A stretch of DNA of 64,000 bases from an uncultured Ruminococcus sp. (GTDB taxonomy: Bacteria; Bacillota; Clostridia; Oscillospirales; Acutalibacteraceae), in assembly GCA_902777275.1 (NCBI GenBank), contig CACYTI010000001.1, positions 62,001-126,000 on the forward strand. The letters are read 5' to 3'. Below the pieces are notes generated by a model. The model was not told the origin of the DNA. It saw only the letters and a program-made list of their open reading frames with translations, and did no database searches. Made by a program: the position numbers and the translations under genes. The first letter of the stretch is position 1, and each line of letters starts with the position of its first letter. Below are positions 1 through 9,092 of this stretch, piece by piece.

Positions 1-1069
1 CGGGCTTCATGCCGAGCTTGTATTTCCAGTGCGCCGCGATTCCGTATTCGGCGGTGTAGTGCATTTCCCAGGTGCGTATCTGCACCTCAAACGGCACCGC
101 CTTTTTATCGAGCACGGTGGTGTGAAGGCTTTGGTACATATTCTGCTTCGGCATGGAAATATAGTCCTTGAAGCGGTTGGGGATAGGCTTGAAAATGTCG
201 TGAACCACTCCCAAAACGTTGTAGCAGTCGGAAACGTTATCGACGATCACCCTGACGGCGAAAACGTCGAAAATATCGCCGATGCTCTGACCGCGCATGA
301 TAGTTTTGCGGTAAATGCTGTTTATGCTTTTGACTCTGCCGCTGATGAAAACGTTCGGAATGGTGTCCCTTGTTTTGTCGAGTATCTGACGCTTTATCGA
401 CTCGATGAAGGTTTCTCTTTCCTCTTCGTTGAACAGCAGAGCGTCCTCAATTTCCTTGTAGCCTATAGGGTCGAGGTATTGCAGCGAGCGATCCTCAAGC
501 TCCTCCTTGACGGTTTTGATACCGAGGCGGTGAGCTATGGGCGCGTAAACCTGCATATTCTCAACGGATTTGTCGCGCCTTTTCTGCTCGGGCATACAGT
601 CCATTGTGCGCATATTGTGCAGGCGGTCGGCAAGCTTTATGATGATGACGCGAATGTCGTCCGCCATGGCGATAAGCATTTTTCTGATGTTTTCCGCCTG
701 CTGCTCCTCGCGCGTGGAATAGGGTATTTTTGAGATTTTGGTAACGCCGTCTATCAGCTTGGCTACGTCAACGCCGAATTTTTTGCGGATCTCCTCAAGC
801 GGGACCTTGGTGTCCTCCACAACGTCGTGCAGAAGCGCTCCGCAAATGCTGTCGGTATCCATGCCGAGCTCCGCCACAATGCAGGCGACCGAGGTCGGGT
901 GCAGAATGTAGGGGATCCCCGACACTCTGCGCTGGTCGCCGTGGCTTTCCTCGGCAAAGCGATACGCCATTACGATTTTTCCCGTGTCGCGGGTGTTTCC
1001 CGATTTTGACAGAATGCTCAGCAGCTCATTAAAATCCTGATAGTGAGCGACATTTGAATATTTGCTCAT
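1..1069 (-). CDS. rel: Bifunctional (p)ppGpp synthetase/hydrolase Rel, C-terminus cut by window edge
   Basis: Makes and degrades the stringent-response alarmones (p)ppGpp in the cytoplasm. About 356 N-terminal residues are present. They hold the HD hydrolase domain with the LLHDVVEDT motif near residue 80, then the synthetase domain with SIYRK, DIFDVFAVRVIVD and the RFKDYISMPKQNMYQSLHTT stretch. The RFKD form of that motif is the charge type of bifunctional Rel/SpoT enzymes, not the EFDD type of synthetase-only RelA. The regulatory TGS and ACT domains would lie beyond the window. The start codon overlaps the recJ stop (ATGA), so it is the last visible gene of the long minus-strand run. Family assignment is very safe; the full length cannot be judged. 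Confidence 0.95.
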   Translation of the reverse strand, partial: MSKYSNVAHYQDFNELLSILSKSGNTRDTGKIVMAYRFAEESHGDQRRVSGIPYILHPTSVACIVAELGMDTDSICGALLHDVVEDTKVPLEEIRKKFGVDVAKLIDGVTKISKIPYSTREEQQAENIRKMLIAMADDIRVIIIKLADRLHNMRTMDCMPEQKRRDKSVENMQVYAPIAHRLGIKTVKEELEDRSLQYLDPIGYKEIEDALLFNEEERETFIESIKRQILDKTRDTIPNVFISGRVKSINSIYRKTIMRGQSIGDIFDVFAVRVIVDNVSDCYNVLGVVHDIFKPIPNRFKDYISMPKQNMYQSLHTTVLDKKAVPFEVQIRTWEMHYTAEYGIAAHWKYKLGMKP

Positions 1070-3129
1070 TGTGTTACCTCTCTGAGTTTCTTTATTATCT
1101 GTGCCGTCTCAAGGTTGACCTTTCCCGTAACGCGGTTAAGGGAAATGCGGCAGGACTTAAGTCCCTCGCTGATGCGTATAAGCCCCAGCTCATTCATCGC
1201 CTCGAGCGCGACCCTTATTTTTCCGTATGAAAGACGGTTATTAAGGCGGCTGACCAGTGTTTCCGCCCTGAAATTATATCCTTGTCTTTGACGAAGATAG
1301 CGGTATAGCAGCGCGAAGTCGTCACGCGCGGGCAAAATCGCCCTGAGCTGCTCCTTGTCAACAGCCGCGCCGCTGCAGAACGACTCGAATATCCTTCTGC
1401 TTTGCAGAATGCCGAGCGCGTCCTCGTCATGCGTTTTTATGTCCTTAACAATAACCGAAACGCTGCGGTTACCGTTGTACTCGTTTATGTCAAGGGTCAC
1501 CGCCAAATCGAGCGTTTCGCCCTTTTCGTATGGGAATTCCGCGGTAGATGTAAAAAACAGCATAGCCGACAGCGTGACGGTTCCGCGTGTCAGCACCAGC
1601 CTGAGATGCTTATTGTTCGACAAAGGAATAATATTTGTTAAAACCATGTTGAACAGCCCGAGCACAGGCGTTGGATTTCCCGCGCCGTAGGGCTGCATTT
1701 GCTCCATATCCTCCACCAAATCGACGCTGATAACGGCGGGGTTGAGCTTAAAATCTATGTTCAAACGGTCAAAGGGCATTTCGCCGAATAACTCTGCACA
1801 TTCGTTTATTCTTTTTCGGAATAATTCTATATTTTCCGACGGAAGCGAAAGCCCCACAGCCATGGGGTGCCCGCCGTGGTGAGTGAGAAGGTCGGAGCAC
1901 GCCTCCACTGCGTCGCAGAGCGCGAAGCCCTCAACGCTTCTTCCCGACGCCTTTGCCTCGGCGCCGTCGCGAGTGATGATTATGGCGGGCTTGCCGTAAA
2001 TATCCCTTATGCGCGACGCCACAATTCCGACAACGCCTTGGTGCCAGCCCTCGCCGTCGATAACAATCACCTTGTCCATGGCAACAGACGGGTCAAGCGT
2101 TACGCGCTCGTCGATTTTTTGAAGTATCTCGCGCTCTATCTGCTGGCGCTCGGCGTTGTCGTAGCCCATCGCGACGGCTATCTGACTCGCTTCCTCCTCG
2201 CTGTCGGTGATCAAAAGCTCAACGGATTTGCCCGAAAGCCCCAGTCTGCCGACGGCGTTTATTCGCGGAACAAGCGTGAACGAAACGTTGCCCGCGGTGA
2301 TCTCTTTGCCCGTAAGACCCGCGTTGCGGATGAGCGCGTTTATCCCCGGGCGGTCGGTGTTCATAATGCTTTGAAGACCGCGCCTTACAAAAACGCGGTT
2401 CTCGCCCTTTAGCTCAACGATGTCGCCTATTGTGCCTATGCTGAGCAGATCGGCGTAGTTGTCAAGCAGAGCGTCGGTGCTGCAATACTCGCCCTCAAGC
2501 GCCATGATAAGCTTGAAAGCGACTCCGACTCCCGACAGATTTTTAAATCGCGATGGGCAGTCGGCGCGGTGCAGATCGACCACAGCGCAGGCGTCGGGCA
2601 GCTCCTTCTGAGGCATATGGTGGTCGGTTACGACGGTATCTATCCCAAGCGACTTTGCGTACTTTATTTCCTCGCACGCCGCCACGCCGTTATCGACCGT
2701 CACTATAAGACTAACGCCCTTTGAGCGCAGCTCGTCAACAGCCGCCTTGTTCATGCCGTAGCCCTCGTTCTCGCGCGAGGGTATGTAGTACATCACGTTA
2801 GCTCCCGCCGCCTCAAGATAAGAGTAAAGCAGAGCGGTGGATGTGACGCCGTCGGCGTCGTAGTCGCCGTAAACGCAGATGAACTCGCCCGATTCCACGG
2901 CGGCGTTCACACGCTCGCACGCCTTGTCCATGTCCTTTATCTCAAACGGAGAGGATATTTCGCTGTCGTTGTAAAGAAAGTCGCGGATCTCCTCTTCGGT
3001 TTTTATATTTCTTATTTGAAGCAACATGGCGATAACGCCCGGAAGCCCGTATTTATTTTGAATGGCATTTGCCTCGTTTTTATCAGACGGAGCTACTGTC
3101 CAAAGCTTCAATTCTCCGCATCCTCTCAT
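1066..3129 (-). CDS. recJ: Single-stranded-DNA-specific exonuclease RecJ
   Basis: A 5'-to-3' single-strand DNA exonuclease of recombination and repair, 687 residues, in the range of Firmicute RecJ. The DHH phosphoesterase core shows DYDADGVTS near residue 95, VTDHHMP near 170 and, in the DHHA1 domain, HHGGHPMAVGLSL near 420; these are the metal-binding and substrate motifs. An OB-like domain and a C-terminal tail follow. The ATG at 3129 has no clear ribosome site. A TTG six codons later (3111) is preceded by AGAGGA, and its product begins LKLWTV as in relatives, so the real start may be 3111. It lies 12 bp after recN and overlaps rel by four bases, so it is translationally coupled in a repair/stress operon. 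Confidence 0.95.
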   Translation of the reverse strand: MRGCGELKLWTVAPSDKNEANAIQNKYGLPGVIAMLLQIRNIKTEEEIRDFLYNDSEISSPFEIKDMDKACERVNAAVESGEFICVYGDYDADGVTSTALLYSYLEAAGANVMYYIPSRENEGYGMNKAAVDELRSKGVSLIVTVDNGVAACEEIKYAKSLGIDTVVTDHHMPQKELPDACAVVDLHRADCPSRFKNLSGVGVAFKLIMALEGEYCSTDALLDNYADLLSIGTIGDIVELKGENRVFVRRGLQSIMNTDRPGINALIRNAGLTGKEITAGNVSFTLVPRINAVGRLGLSGKSVELLITDSEEEASQIAVAMGYDNAERQQIEREILQKIDERVTLDPSVAMDKVIVIDGEGWHQGVVGIVASRIRDIYGKPAIIITRDGAEAKASGRSVEGFALCDAVEACSDLLTHHGGHPMAVGLSLPSENIELFRKRINECAELFGEMPFDRLNIDFKLNPAVISVDLVEDMEQMQPYGAGNPTPVLGLFNMVLTNIIPLSNNKHLRLVLTRGTVTLSAMLFFTSTAEFPYEKGETLDLAVTLDINEYNGNRSVSVIVKDIKTHDEDALGILQSRRIFESFCSGAAVDKEQLRAILPARDDFALLYRYLRQRQGYNFRAETLVSRLNNRLSYGKIRVALEAMNELGLIRISEGLKSCRISLNRVTGKVNLETAQIIKKLREVTQ

Positions 3130-3141
3130 TGCAATAATTGT

Positions 3142-4809
3142 TTACATCTCCGAGGCGTTGTTTATCATATCCTCGGCGTGCGACAGCGCCGCCTGAGTGA
3201 TATTTACGCCTCCTATTATCCTTGCCAGCTCGCGAACGCGCGCCTCGCGATCAAGTCCGTTTACAACGGTGAAGGTCCGTCCCTGTTCAACGCGCTTTTC
3301 TATTAAGTAATGGTGATCGGCAAGCGCGGCAATCTGTGCCTGATGGGTGACGCAAAGCACCTGGCTGTCCTTCGACACCTCTTTCAGCTTTAAACCGACT
3401 TTTTCCGCCGCCGAGCCCGAGATTCCCGTATCGACCTCGTCAAAAATAAGGGTGTCAACATCGTCTGTGGCAGCTAAAACGGTCTTTATAGCAAGCATCA
3501 TTCGCGAAAGCTCGCCGCCGGACGCGATTTTCGCCACGGGTCGGGGAGTTTCGCCCGGATTGGCGGAAATGAGCAGCTCCGCCTTGTCAATGCCTTCGGA
3601 CGAAAGCTCCGTCGTTTCAAATTTGGGGACAAGCTCGACGTTAGGCATATTCAAAAACCGCATTTCATCCCTGACTGCAGCGGCAAAAACCGACGCGGCG
3701 TTTTTGCGCTTTTCGCTCAGCTCCTTCGCAAGTGATAACGCCTCTTTTTCGGCGTTTTCGCAGGCTTCGATAAGCTCGCTGCGGTTTTTGTCGTAGTTGA
3801 GCAGCTCCTCCAAACGGGTCTGCATCTGCTCGGCGAGAGCGGGAAGCTCGTCGGCGGGACAGTTGTATTTGCGCGTGAGCCTGCCGAAAAGGTCAAGCCG
3901 CTCCTCTATCTCCTCAAGGCGGCGCGGGTCGCTTTCAAGATTATCTATAGCGTCGCTTATAGCCTCGGTGCAGTCGCGCAGGTTGTAATATATATCGGTG
4001 AGATTGTCTGCTATCTCCTCGTATTCGGAATTGTATGCCGCCGCGTTCTGCATGGCGGTCGCCGCCATGTCAACAGCCTCCGCCCCCCCGTCGGCGTCCT
4101 CGCCGTCGAGCATGAGCTTCGCCTTGTTTAGCAGCGAAAAGATTTTTTCAAAATTCATCAGAGAGGCGCGTTCCGCCTCAAGCTCTTCCTCCTCGCCGAT
4201 CTGAACATCGGCGTCAAAAAGCTCGGTTGACTGGAACTGCAAAAGGTCGATTTCGCGCAGCCTTGCGCTTTCGTCGGAATTCGCCTCGTTTAATTTCTTT
4301 TTAAGAATTTTATATTCACGGTATTTTTCCAAATAGGAATTTTTAAGCTCATTCGTGCCGCCGTAGCTGTCTATGTAGCCCAAATGAGTATCGGGAGAAA
4401 ACAGCTCGTAGCTCTCATGCTGTCCGTGAATATTGATAAGGTGAGCGGACAGTCCGCGCAGCGTTGAAACGGTGGCGGGTCTGCCGTTTATTTTGCAGGA
4501 GCTTTTTCCGCTGAGGCTCAGCGAACGCTGAACGACAAGCTCGCCGTCCTCGGGCGGATAGCCCGCTTCCTCAAGAGCGGCGCAGGCGGAAGGATTCAGG
4601 TTTTCAAAGATAGCGCTGACAAACGCCGACTGCGCCCCCGTGCGGATTATATCCTTTGAGGTGCGCTGCCCCATGATAGCGTTTATGGAGTCGATAACGA
4701 TACTTTTTCCCGCGCCCGTTTCACCTGTCAGCACATTCAGCCCGCTTTCAAAATCTATTGAGGTTTTTTCTATTACAGCTATATTTTCTATATATAAAGT
4801 CTTTAGCAT
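3142..4809 (-). CDS. recN: DNA repair protein RecN
   Basis: SMC-like ATPase that holds DNA ends together during double-strand break repair, 555 residues, normal for the family. The N-terminal Walker A is GETGAGKS (residues 29-36), and the C-terminal half has the ABC signature region (ASGGELSRMMLAIK) and Walker B LIFDEVDTGISG. The middle, about residues 150-370, is rich in Glu, Lys, Leu and Ala and should form the coiled coil. The start ATG at 4809 is preceded by GGGGA. It sits 30 bp downstream of argR, the argR-recN order common in Clostridia and Bacilli. No anomalies seen. Confidence 0.96.
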   Translation of the reverse strand: MLKTLYIENIAVIEKTSIDFESGLNVLTGETGAGKSIVIDSINAIMGQRTSKDIIRTGAQSAFVSAIFENLNPSACAALEEAGYPPEDGELVVQRSLSLSGKSSCKINGRPATVSTLRGLSAHLINIHGQHESYELFSPDTHLGYIDSYGGTNELKNSYLEKYREYKILKKKLNEANSDESARLREIDLLQFQSTELFDADVQIGEEEELEAERASLMNFEKIFSLLNKAKLMLDGEDADGGAEAVDMAATAMQNAAAYNSEYEEIADNLTDIYYNLRDCTEAISDAIDNLESDPRRLEEIEERLDLFGRLTRKYNCPADELPALAEQMQTRLEELLNYDKNRSELIEACENAEKEALSLAKELSEKRKNAASVFAAAVRDEMRFLNMPNVELVPKFETTELSSEGIDKAELLISANPGETPRPVAKIASGGELSRMMLAIKTVLAATDDVDTLIFDEVDTGISGSAAEKVGLKLKEVSKDSQVLCVTHQAQIAALADHHYLIEKRVEQGRTFTVVNGLDREARVRELARIIGGVNITQAALSHAEDMINNASEM

Positions 4810-4839
4810 ATTGTTTCCCCGCCGTTTAACAGAGATTTT

Positions 4840-5292
4840 TTATCTTCTTAAATACTGCTTTAGCGACTCCGACAGCGCCGCCGCGCTCTCAGAGTCGCGG
4901 CACGCCACAAAAATAGTGTCGTCGCCCGCTATTGTGCCGACTATCGCGGAATTTTCCATTGAGTCAAGTGAGGCGCAAACCGCGTTCGCCATTCCGCTGA
5001 GGGTTTTGATCACCGAAATATTCTGCGCTGAATCGACCGAAACGACCGAGCTTCCGAAAAGCTGCGCGAAGCCCGAGCGCAGGTCAACGCCGTGCTTGTC
5101 GGCGGAAGTGTAGCGGTACTTTCCGTCGCTTCCGAGAGTTTTTACGAGCCGCAGATCCTTGATATCGCGTGAAATAGTCGCCTGAGTCGCTTTATATCCC
5201 GCCTCTTTAAGACGGCTGATGATCTCGTCCTGCGTCTCAACGGGATACTCGGAGATTATTTCCAGTATTTTTTCGTGTCTGCCGCTTTTCAT
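4840..5292 (-). CDS. argR: Arginine repressor ArgR
   Basis: Arginine-sensing hexameric transcription regulator of arginine biosynthesis and catabolism, 150 residues. The N-terminal winged helix (about 1-65) contains the ATQATISRDIKDL recognition segment. The C-terminal domain has GTIAGDDTIFV, the arginine-binding and oligomerisation motif. The preferred start is the ATG at 5292, whose A is shared with the nadK stop (TGATG). A TTG one codon earlier is possible. No arginine biosynthesis gene is in this window, so it acts elsewhere; its location between nadK and recN is the conserved Firmicute neighbourhood. Very confident. Confidence 0.95.
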   Translation of the reverse strand: MKSGRHEKILEIISEYPVETQDEIISRLKEAGYKATQATISRDIKDLRLVKTLGSDGKYRYTSADKHGVDLRSGFAQLFGSSVVSVDSAQNISVIKTLSGMANAVCASLDSMENSAIVGTIAGDDTIFVACRDSESAAALSESLKQYLRR

Positions 5293-6149
5293 CAAAGTTC
5301 CCTCTCTTTAAGCTTTTCATTGAGTTTGCGGTAAAAATTCCGCTTTTTAACGGACATCATAGTCAGGTATTTGTCCGACTTTTCAATGCGGATAATATCA
5401 CTCTCCGAAATGCCCATGTTTGTTTCGCCGTCGATCGACAGCACGCAGGTGCAGCCCTTGGGGATCTTCACCGAAACGCTGAGGCTGCTGTCAACGTCGA
5501 ACAGCACCGAACGCGAAAAAAGCGAGTGAGGACAGACGGGAGTCATCAGAATGCACTCCATCCACGGCGAAATAATGGGACCGCCCGCCGAGAGCGAGTA
5601 AGCCGTGGAGCCTGTCGGGGTTGAAAAAAGCAGCCCGTCGGCTCGGTATTTGTTCAGCTCCTCGCCGTTCAGCGAAAGCGTAAAGTCAACTATTTTGGAG
5701 AGCGTGCCGTGGGTGACGACCGCGTCGTTCACCGCCAAAAAGCTCCGCTCCCCGCCCGGAGATTTGACCGTTACATTCAGCAGGAGCCGCTTTTCGGAGT
5801 AGTATTTTCCGCTGATCAGCTTTTTCAAGTCGTCGATCTCATCAATCTCAACATCGGCGGCAAAGCCGAGCCTGCCGACGTTTACGCCAATGAGCGGCGT
5901 GTTGCTGCAGGCGGCGTATTTGGCAGCGTGAATTATAGTGCCGTCTCCGCCCACCGTCACCGCCATGTCGGCGACCTCAAAAAGCTGTTCCGTTTTCTTC
6001 GCGATTTTGACTCCGCAGCCTTCAAAAATATGCTTGCATTCAACGGGCATAATAACCTCGGCGCCGCATTCACGGAAAAGCTTGATGATCCGCTCGGCGC
6101 AGGAGATAGCCTTGTTTTTTGTCAGGTTTACTACAATAGCGATTTTCAT
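5292..6149 (-). CDS. nadK: NAD kinase
   Basis: Phosphorylates NAD to NADP in the cytoplasm. The diagnostic GGDGTII motif lies near residue 70, followed by GVNVGRLGFA. The NAD-binding SPTGSTAYSLSAGGP stretch is near residue 175. The ATG at 6149 is chosen because AGAGG sits five bases upstream and the protein then begins MKIAIVVN, as family members do. An in-frame ATG at 6182 lacks a ribosome site. About 285 residues, normal. It shares one base with argR and lies 64 bp downstream of tlyA, in the conserved dxs-tlyA-nadK-argR-recN block. Confidence 0.95.
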   Translation of the reverse strand: MKIAIVVNLTKNKAISCAERIIKLFRECGAEVIMPVECKHIFEGCGVKIAKKTEQLFEVADMAVTVGGDGTIIHAAKYAACSNTPLIGVNVGRLGFAADVEIDEIDDLKKLISGKYYSEKRLLLNVTVKSPGGERSFLAVNDAVVTHGTLSKIVDFTLSLNGEELNKYRADGLLFSTPTGSTAYSLSAGGPIISPWMECILMTPVCPHSLFSRSVLFDVDSSLSVSVKIPKGCTCVLSIDGETNMGISESDIIRIEKSDKYLTMMSVKKRNFYRKLNEKLKEREL

Positions 6150-6213
6150 GTATACCTCTAAATGCGTTCCCGCTTTATTCATGTGCCGACGGCACTGTTC
6201 GTGTTGCGCAGCA

Positions 6214-7017
6214 TTACAAATCGAGCGCCTCGTGCGAGCGCTTCACCAAATCCCCGGGAGCTATTTCCGCGCGGTCCTGCGGAGCGTCGGATCTTTCAAG
6301 ATAAATCAGATATTCTATATTGCCCTCGGGACCCTTGATCGGGGAAAAGTCCAGAGCAAGCACATCAAAGCCGTTTTGCAGGCAAAAGTCATATATTCCG
6401 CGCACGACCTCGGCGTGAACCGCGGGGTCGCGCACAACGCCCTTTTTGCCGACCTTTTCCCTGCCCGCCTCAAACTGCGGCTTGATAAGGCAAACCGCCT
6501 GCGCGTTGTCCGCCATAAGCTCCCTTGCTACCGGAAGGATAAGCCTGAGCGAAATGAAAGAAACGTCCACCGAGAAAAAGTCGATTTCGTCCGGCACCTG
6601 CTCCCGCGTCACCTTACGCATATTTGTGCGCTCCAAATTTACGACGCGCGGATCGTTGCGGAGCTTCCACGCAAGCTGTCCGTAGCCGACGTCGATGGCG
6701 TAAACCTTCTTCGCGCCGTTTTGCAGCATACAATCCGTAAAACCGCCCGTGGACGCACCGATATCCATTGTTGTTTTGCCGTTCAGGTCAAGCCCGAACT
6801 CCTTTATTGCCTTTTCAAGCTTCAAGCCGCCGCGGCTCACATACGGCAGCGTAGCGCCGCGCACCTCAAGCTTTACATTCTCGTCGTATGACGCGCCGCA
6901 TTTGTCAGCCTTCTGGTTATCGACATACACCTGCCCCGCCATTATAACAGCCTTCGCCTTTTCTCGGCTTTCGGCAAAGCCTTTTTCGTATACCAAAACA
7001 TCAAGTCTTTTTTTCAT
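6214..7017 (-). CDS. tlyA: TlyA family rRNA 2'-O-methyltransferase (hemolysin A family)
   Basis: A 267-residue protein with an N-terminal S4 RNA-binding domain (about 1-60) and an FtsJ-like methyltransferase domain. The SAM-binding motif DIGASTGGFTDCMLQNGA is near residue 85, followed by AIDVGYGQL. In studied relatives the enzyme 2'-O-methylates rRNA and affects sensitivity to capreomycin-type drugs. The old hemolysin name is historical. The ATG overlaps the dxs stop by four bases (ATGA), so the two are coupled. The substrate nucleotide in this organism is inference from the family. Confidence 0.92.
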   Translation of the reverse strand: MKKRLDVLVYEKGFAESREKAKAVIMAGQVYVDNQKADKCGASYDENVKLEVRGATLPYVSRGGLKLEKAIKEFGLDLNGKTTMDIGASTGGFTDCMLQNGAKKVYAIDVGYGQLAWKLRNDPRVVNLERTNMRKVTREQVPDEIDFFSVDVSFISLRLILPVARELMADNAQAVCLIKPQFEAGREKVGKKGVVRDPAVHAEVVRGIYDFCLQNGFDVLALDFSPIKGPEGNIEYLIYLERSDAPQDRAEIAPGDLVKRSHEALDL

Positions 7018-8879
7018 GCGTCCAAATCCTTTATAACAACCTCCGTCATGCCATTAGCGTTAAGCTTGAGCATTTCAAGAGCCTCGTCAACCGACATCTG
7101 CTTTACAAACTCGTCACCGATAGCCTTTATGTGGTAGTTACCGCGAAAGCCGTTAAGCACTAACAGATCGGCAAAATTGCGTGCGATGCCGCCGTTTTTA
7201 ACGCCCTCCTCAAAGAACCAGACCTCCCGGAAGCGCGTCGCGAAGAAAACCGCCTCGTGGCTGATCGGTTTGATTTTGCAGAGCTTCAGTATGCACATAT
7301 CCAAGCCCTTCCGCGCTAACTCCTCGCGAGATTTGCAGGCATAGGAGAACAGTCTTCCGTAGGTGACGATCAAATGACGCGCGTTGGGGTTGCCGTAAAT
7401 ATTATAGTCAATGCTTTCCTCTGGGAAGTCGGCGGGACGGAACAGTTCCGCGCCGCGCGGATAGCGAACCGCCGAAAGCCCTTTTTGAACGTAAAGAGCG
7501 GTGTGCAGCGACTTTCGCATTCCGTCGAAGTAAGCGGGTGAATAAATGGTCGAATTAGGTATCGTGTTGAGCATTGAAACGTCGAAAACGCCCTGATGCG
7601 TCTCGCCGTCGCTGCCCACTATTCCCGCGCGGTCTATGGCGAGCACAAGATGGTTGTTGCCCAGCGCCGCGTCGTGAATAAGCTGGTCGTAGGAACGCTG
7701 CAAAAATGTGGAGTACACCGCAAAGACGGGGCGGAAGCCCTTTGAGGCGAGTCCGCAGCCGAATGTGACGGCGTGCTCCTCGGCAATACCTACGTCAAAG
7801 AAGCGGTTTTTATGCTGCTTCGCGAAATTACTAAGTCCCGTTCCGCTTGTCATGGCGGCGGTTATCGCGCAGATTTTGTCGTCCTGCTCGGCAAACTCGC
7901 AAAGCGCCCTGCCGAACTCGGCGGAAAAACCCTTGTGACTCGACATCGGCTCGCCCGAATCAATGTCGAACTGACCGATCCCGTGGAACTCGCCCGGCTT
8001 GTCCTCGGCGGGTCGGTAGCCCTTGCCCTTTTTGGTTACAACGTGGACCAGAGCGGGAGAGTTGTTTTTTCTTGCCGTTTGAAGTGCGTTTTCAAGCTCC
8101 TCAATGTTGTGACCGTCGATCGGACCTAAATATGTAAAACCGAAGCAGTCGAACAGCGTGTTTTTATACACAAGATTTTTTATTCTCGATTTGCTTCGGC
8201 GCAGAATCCACTTTATACCCCTGCCCAAGAACGGAATTTTAGACAGCGCGCGCTCGGTGAATCTTTTAACGCGGATATACCACGGCTGGATACGCACGGT
8301 CGTGAGATAACGCGGGATAGCGCCGACGTTTTTCGAGATAGACATTTTGTTGTCGTTGAGCACGACGATAAAGTTTTTGTTGAAGCGCCCCGCGTTGTTC
8401 ATCGCCTCAAACGCAAGACCGCCCGTGAGCGAACCGTCGCCTATAACGGCAATGGTGGCGCTGTTGTCGCCCTTCATAGCCTTTGCATTGGCTATTCCGA
8501 ACGCCGCCGAAATAGAGGTGCTGCTGTGCCCCGTGTTAAAGTCGTCATACGGGCTTTCTTCCTTTTTGGGAAAGCCCGAAATACCGTCTTTTGTGCGCAG
8601 GGTGTCAAAACGGTCAAATCTGCCCGTTAAAAGCTTGTGGCTATAGCTTTGATGTCCCACGTCCCAGACTATGCTGTCCCTGGGAAAATCAAAAACCCTG
8701 TGCAGCGCAACGGTGAGCTCGACCACTCCGAGGTTCGGCGATAAATGGCCGCCGTTTACCGAAATAACATCGACAAGCTTTTTGCGTATTTCGGCGCAAA
8801 GCTCATCTATGTCATTTTCGTCGATACGTTTAACGTCGCTTGAATTTTTAATTTTGGATAGCAAAGGATATTCACTCAT
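7014..8879 (-). CDS. dxs: 1-deoxy-D-xylulose-5-phosphate synthase
   Basis: First enzyme of the MEP isoprenoid pathway: pyruvate plus glyceraldehyde-3-phosphate gives DXP, using thiamine diphosphate. About 621 residues. Motifs include SVNGGHLSPNLGVVELT near the N-terminus, GDGSLTGGLAFEAMNNAG (ThDP-binding GDG...N), PIDGHN, and in the transketolase-like second domain FFDVGIAEEHAV. The open frame continues 50 codons upstream, but that part runs into an intergenic palindromic repeat and has no family similarity. The ATG at 8879, with a weak GGGA upstream, gives the normal N-terminus. It lies downstream of ispA, so DXP synthesis and prenyl chain elongation sit in one operon. Confidence 0.96.
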   Translation of the reverse strand: MSEYPLLSKIKNSSDVKRIDENDIDELCAEIRKKLVDVISVNGGHLSPNLGVVELTVALHRVFDFPRDSIVWDVGHQSYSHKLLTGRFDRFDTLRTKDGISGFPKKEESPYDDFNTGHSSTSISAAFGIANAKAMKGDNSATIAVIGDGSLTGGLAFEAMNNAGRFNKNFIVVLNDNKMSISKNVGAIPRYLTTVRIQPWYIRVKRFTERALSKIPFLGRGIKWILRRSKSRIKNLVYKNTLFDCFGFTYLGPIDGHNIEELENALQTARKNNSPALVHVVTKKGKGYRPAEDKPGEFHGIGQFDIDSGEPMSSHKGFSAEFGRALCEFAEQDDKICAITAAMTSGTGLSNFAKQHKNRFFDVGIAEEHAVTFGCGLASKGFRPVFAVYSTFLQRSYDQLIHDAALGNNHLVLAIDRAGIVGSDGETHQGVFDVSMLNTIPNSTIYSPAYFDGMRKSLHTALYVQKGLSAVRYPRGAELFRPADFPEESIDYNIYGNPNARHLIVTYGRLFSYACKSREELARKGLDMCILKLCKIKPISHEAVFFATRFREVWFFEEGVKNGGIARNFADLLVLNGFRGNYHIKAIGDEFVKQMSVDEALEMLKLNANGMTEVVIKDLDA

Positions 8880-8992
8880 AATATCATTTCCCGATTTGTA
8901 AAGGCAGGAGCGCAGGTGCGCTCCGTTCACGCCGTAAAGCGGTGCAAAGTCGATTCCCGACAAATACCGACAAGCATTGTTAACCTTGGCTT

Positions 8993-9046
8993 TGCAGGGG
9001 CAAACCAATGTGTTCACCCGGGCGCACACACAGGTGCGCCCCTACG
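8993..9046. repeat. Dispersed palindromic repeat, short form, copy A
   Basis: About 54 bp between ispA and dxs, made of two adjacent hairpin arms ending in GGGGC and GCGCCCCTACG. Its reverse complement aligns along its whole length with copy D at 38386-38440. It is the same family as the long copies B and C. It lies in the dxs leader, where its hairpins could affect mRNA stability. Confidence 0.8.
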
Positions 9047-9092
9047 AACCGCTTGATAAGTTGTTCTGACTAAAGGCAATGCCGCATTGATA

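Noticed and set aside
29..733. 234-codon plus-strand frame at the window start
   Set aside because: It lies antisense to the Rel coding region, whose HD and synthetase motifs are clear on the minus strand.
8880..9029. 50-codon N-terminal extension of dxs
   Set aside because: It runs through palindromic repeat copy A, has no ribosome site at its start and no family similarity.
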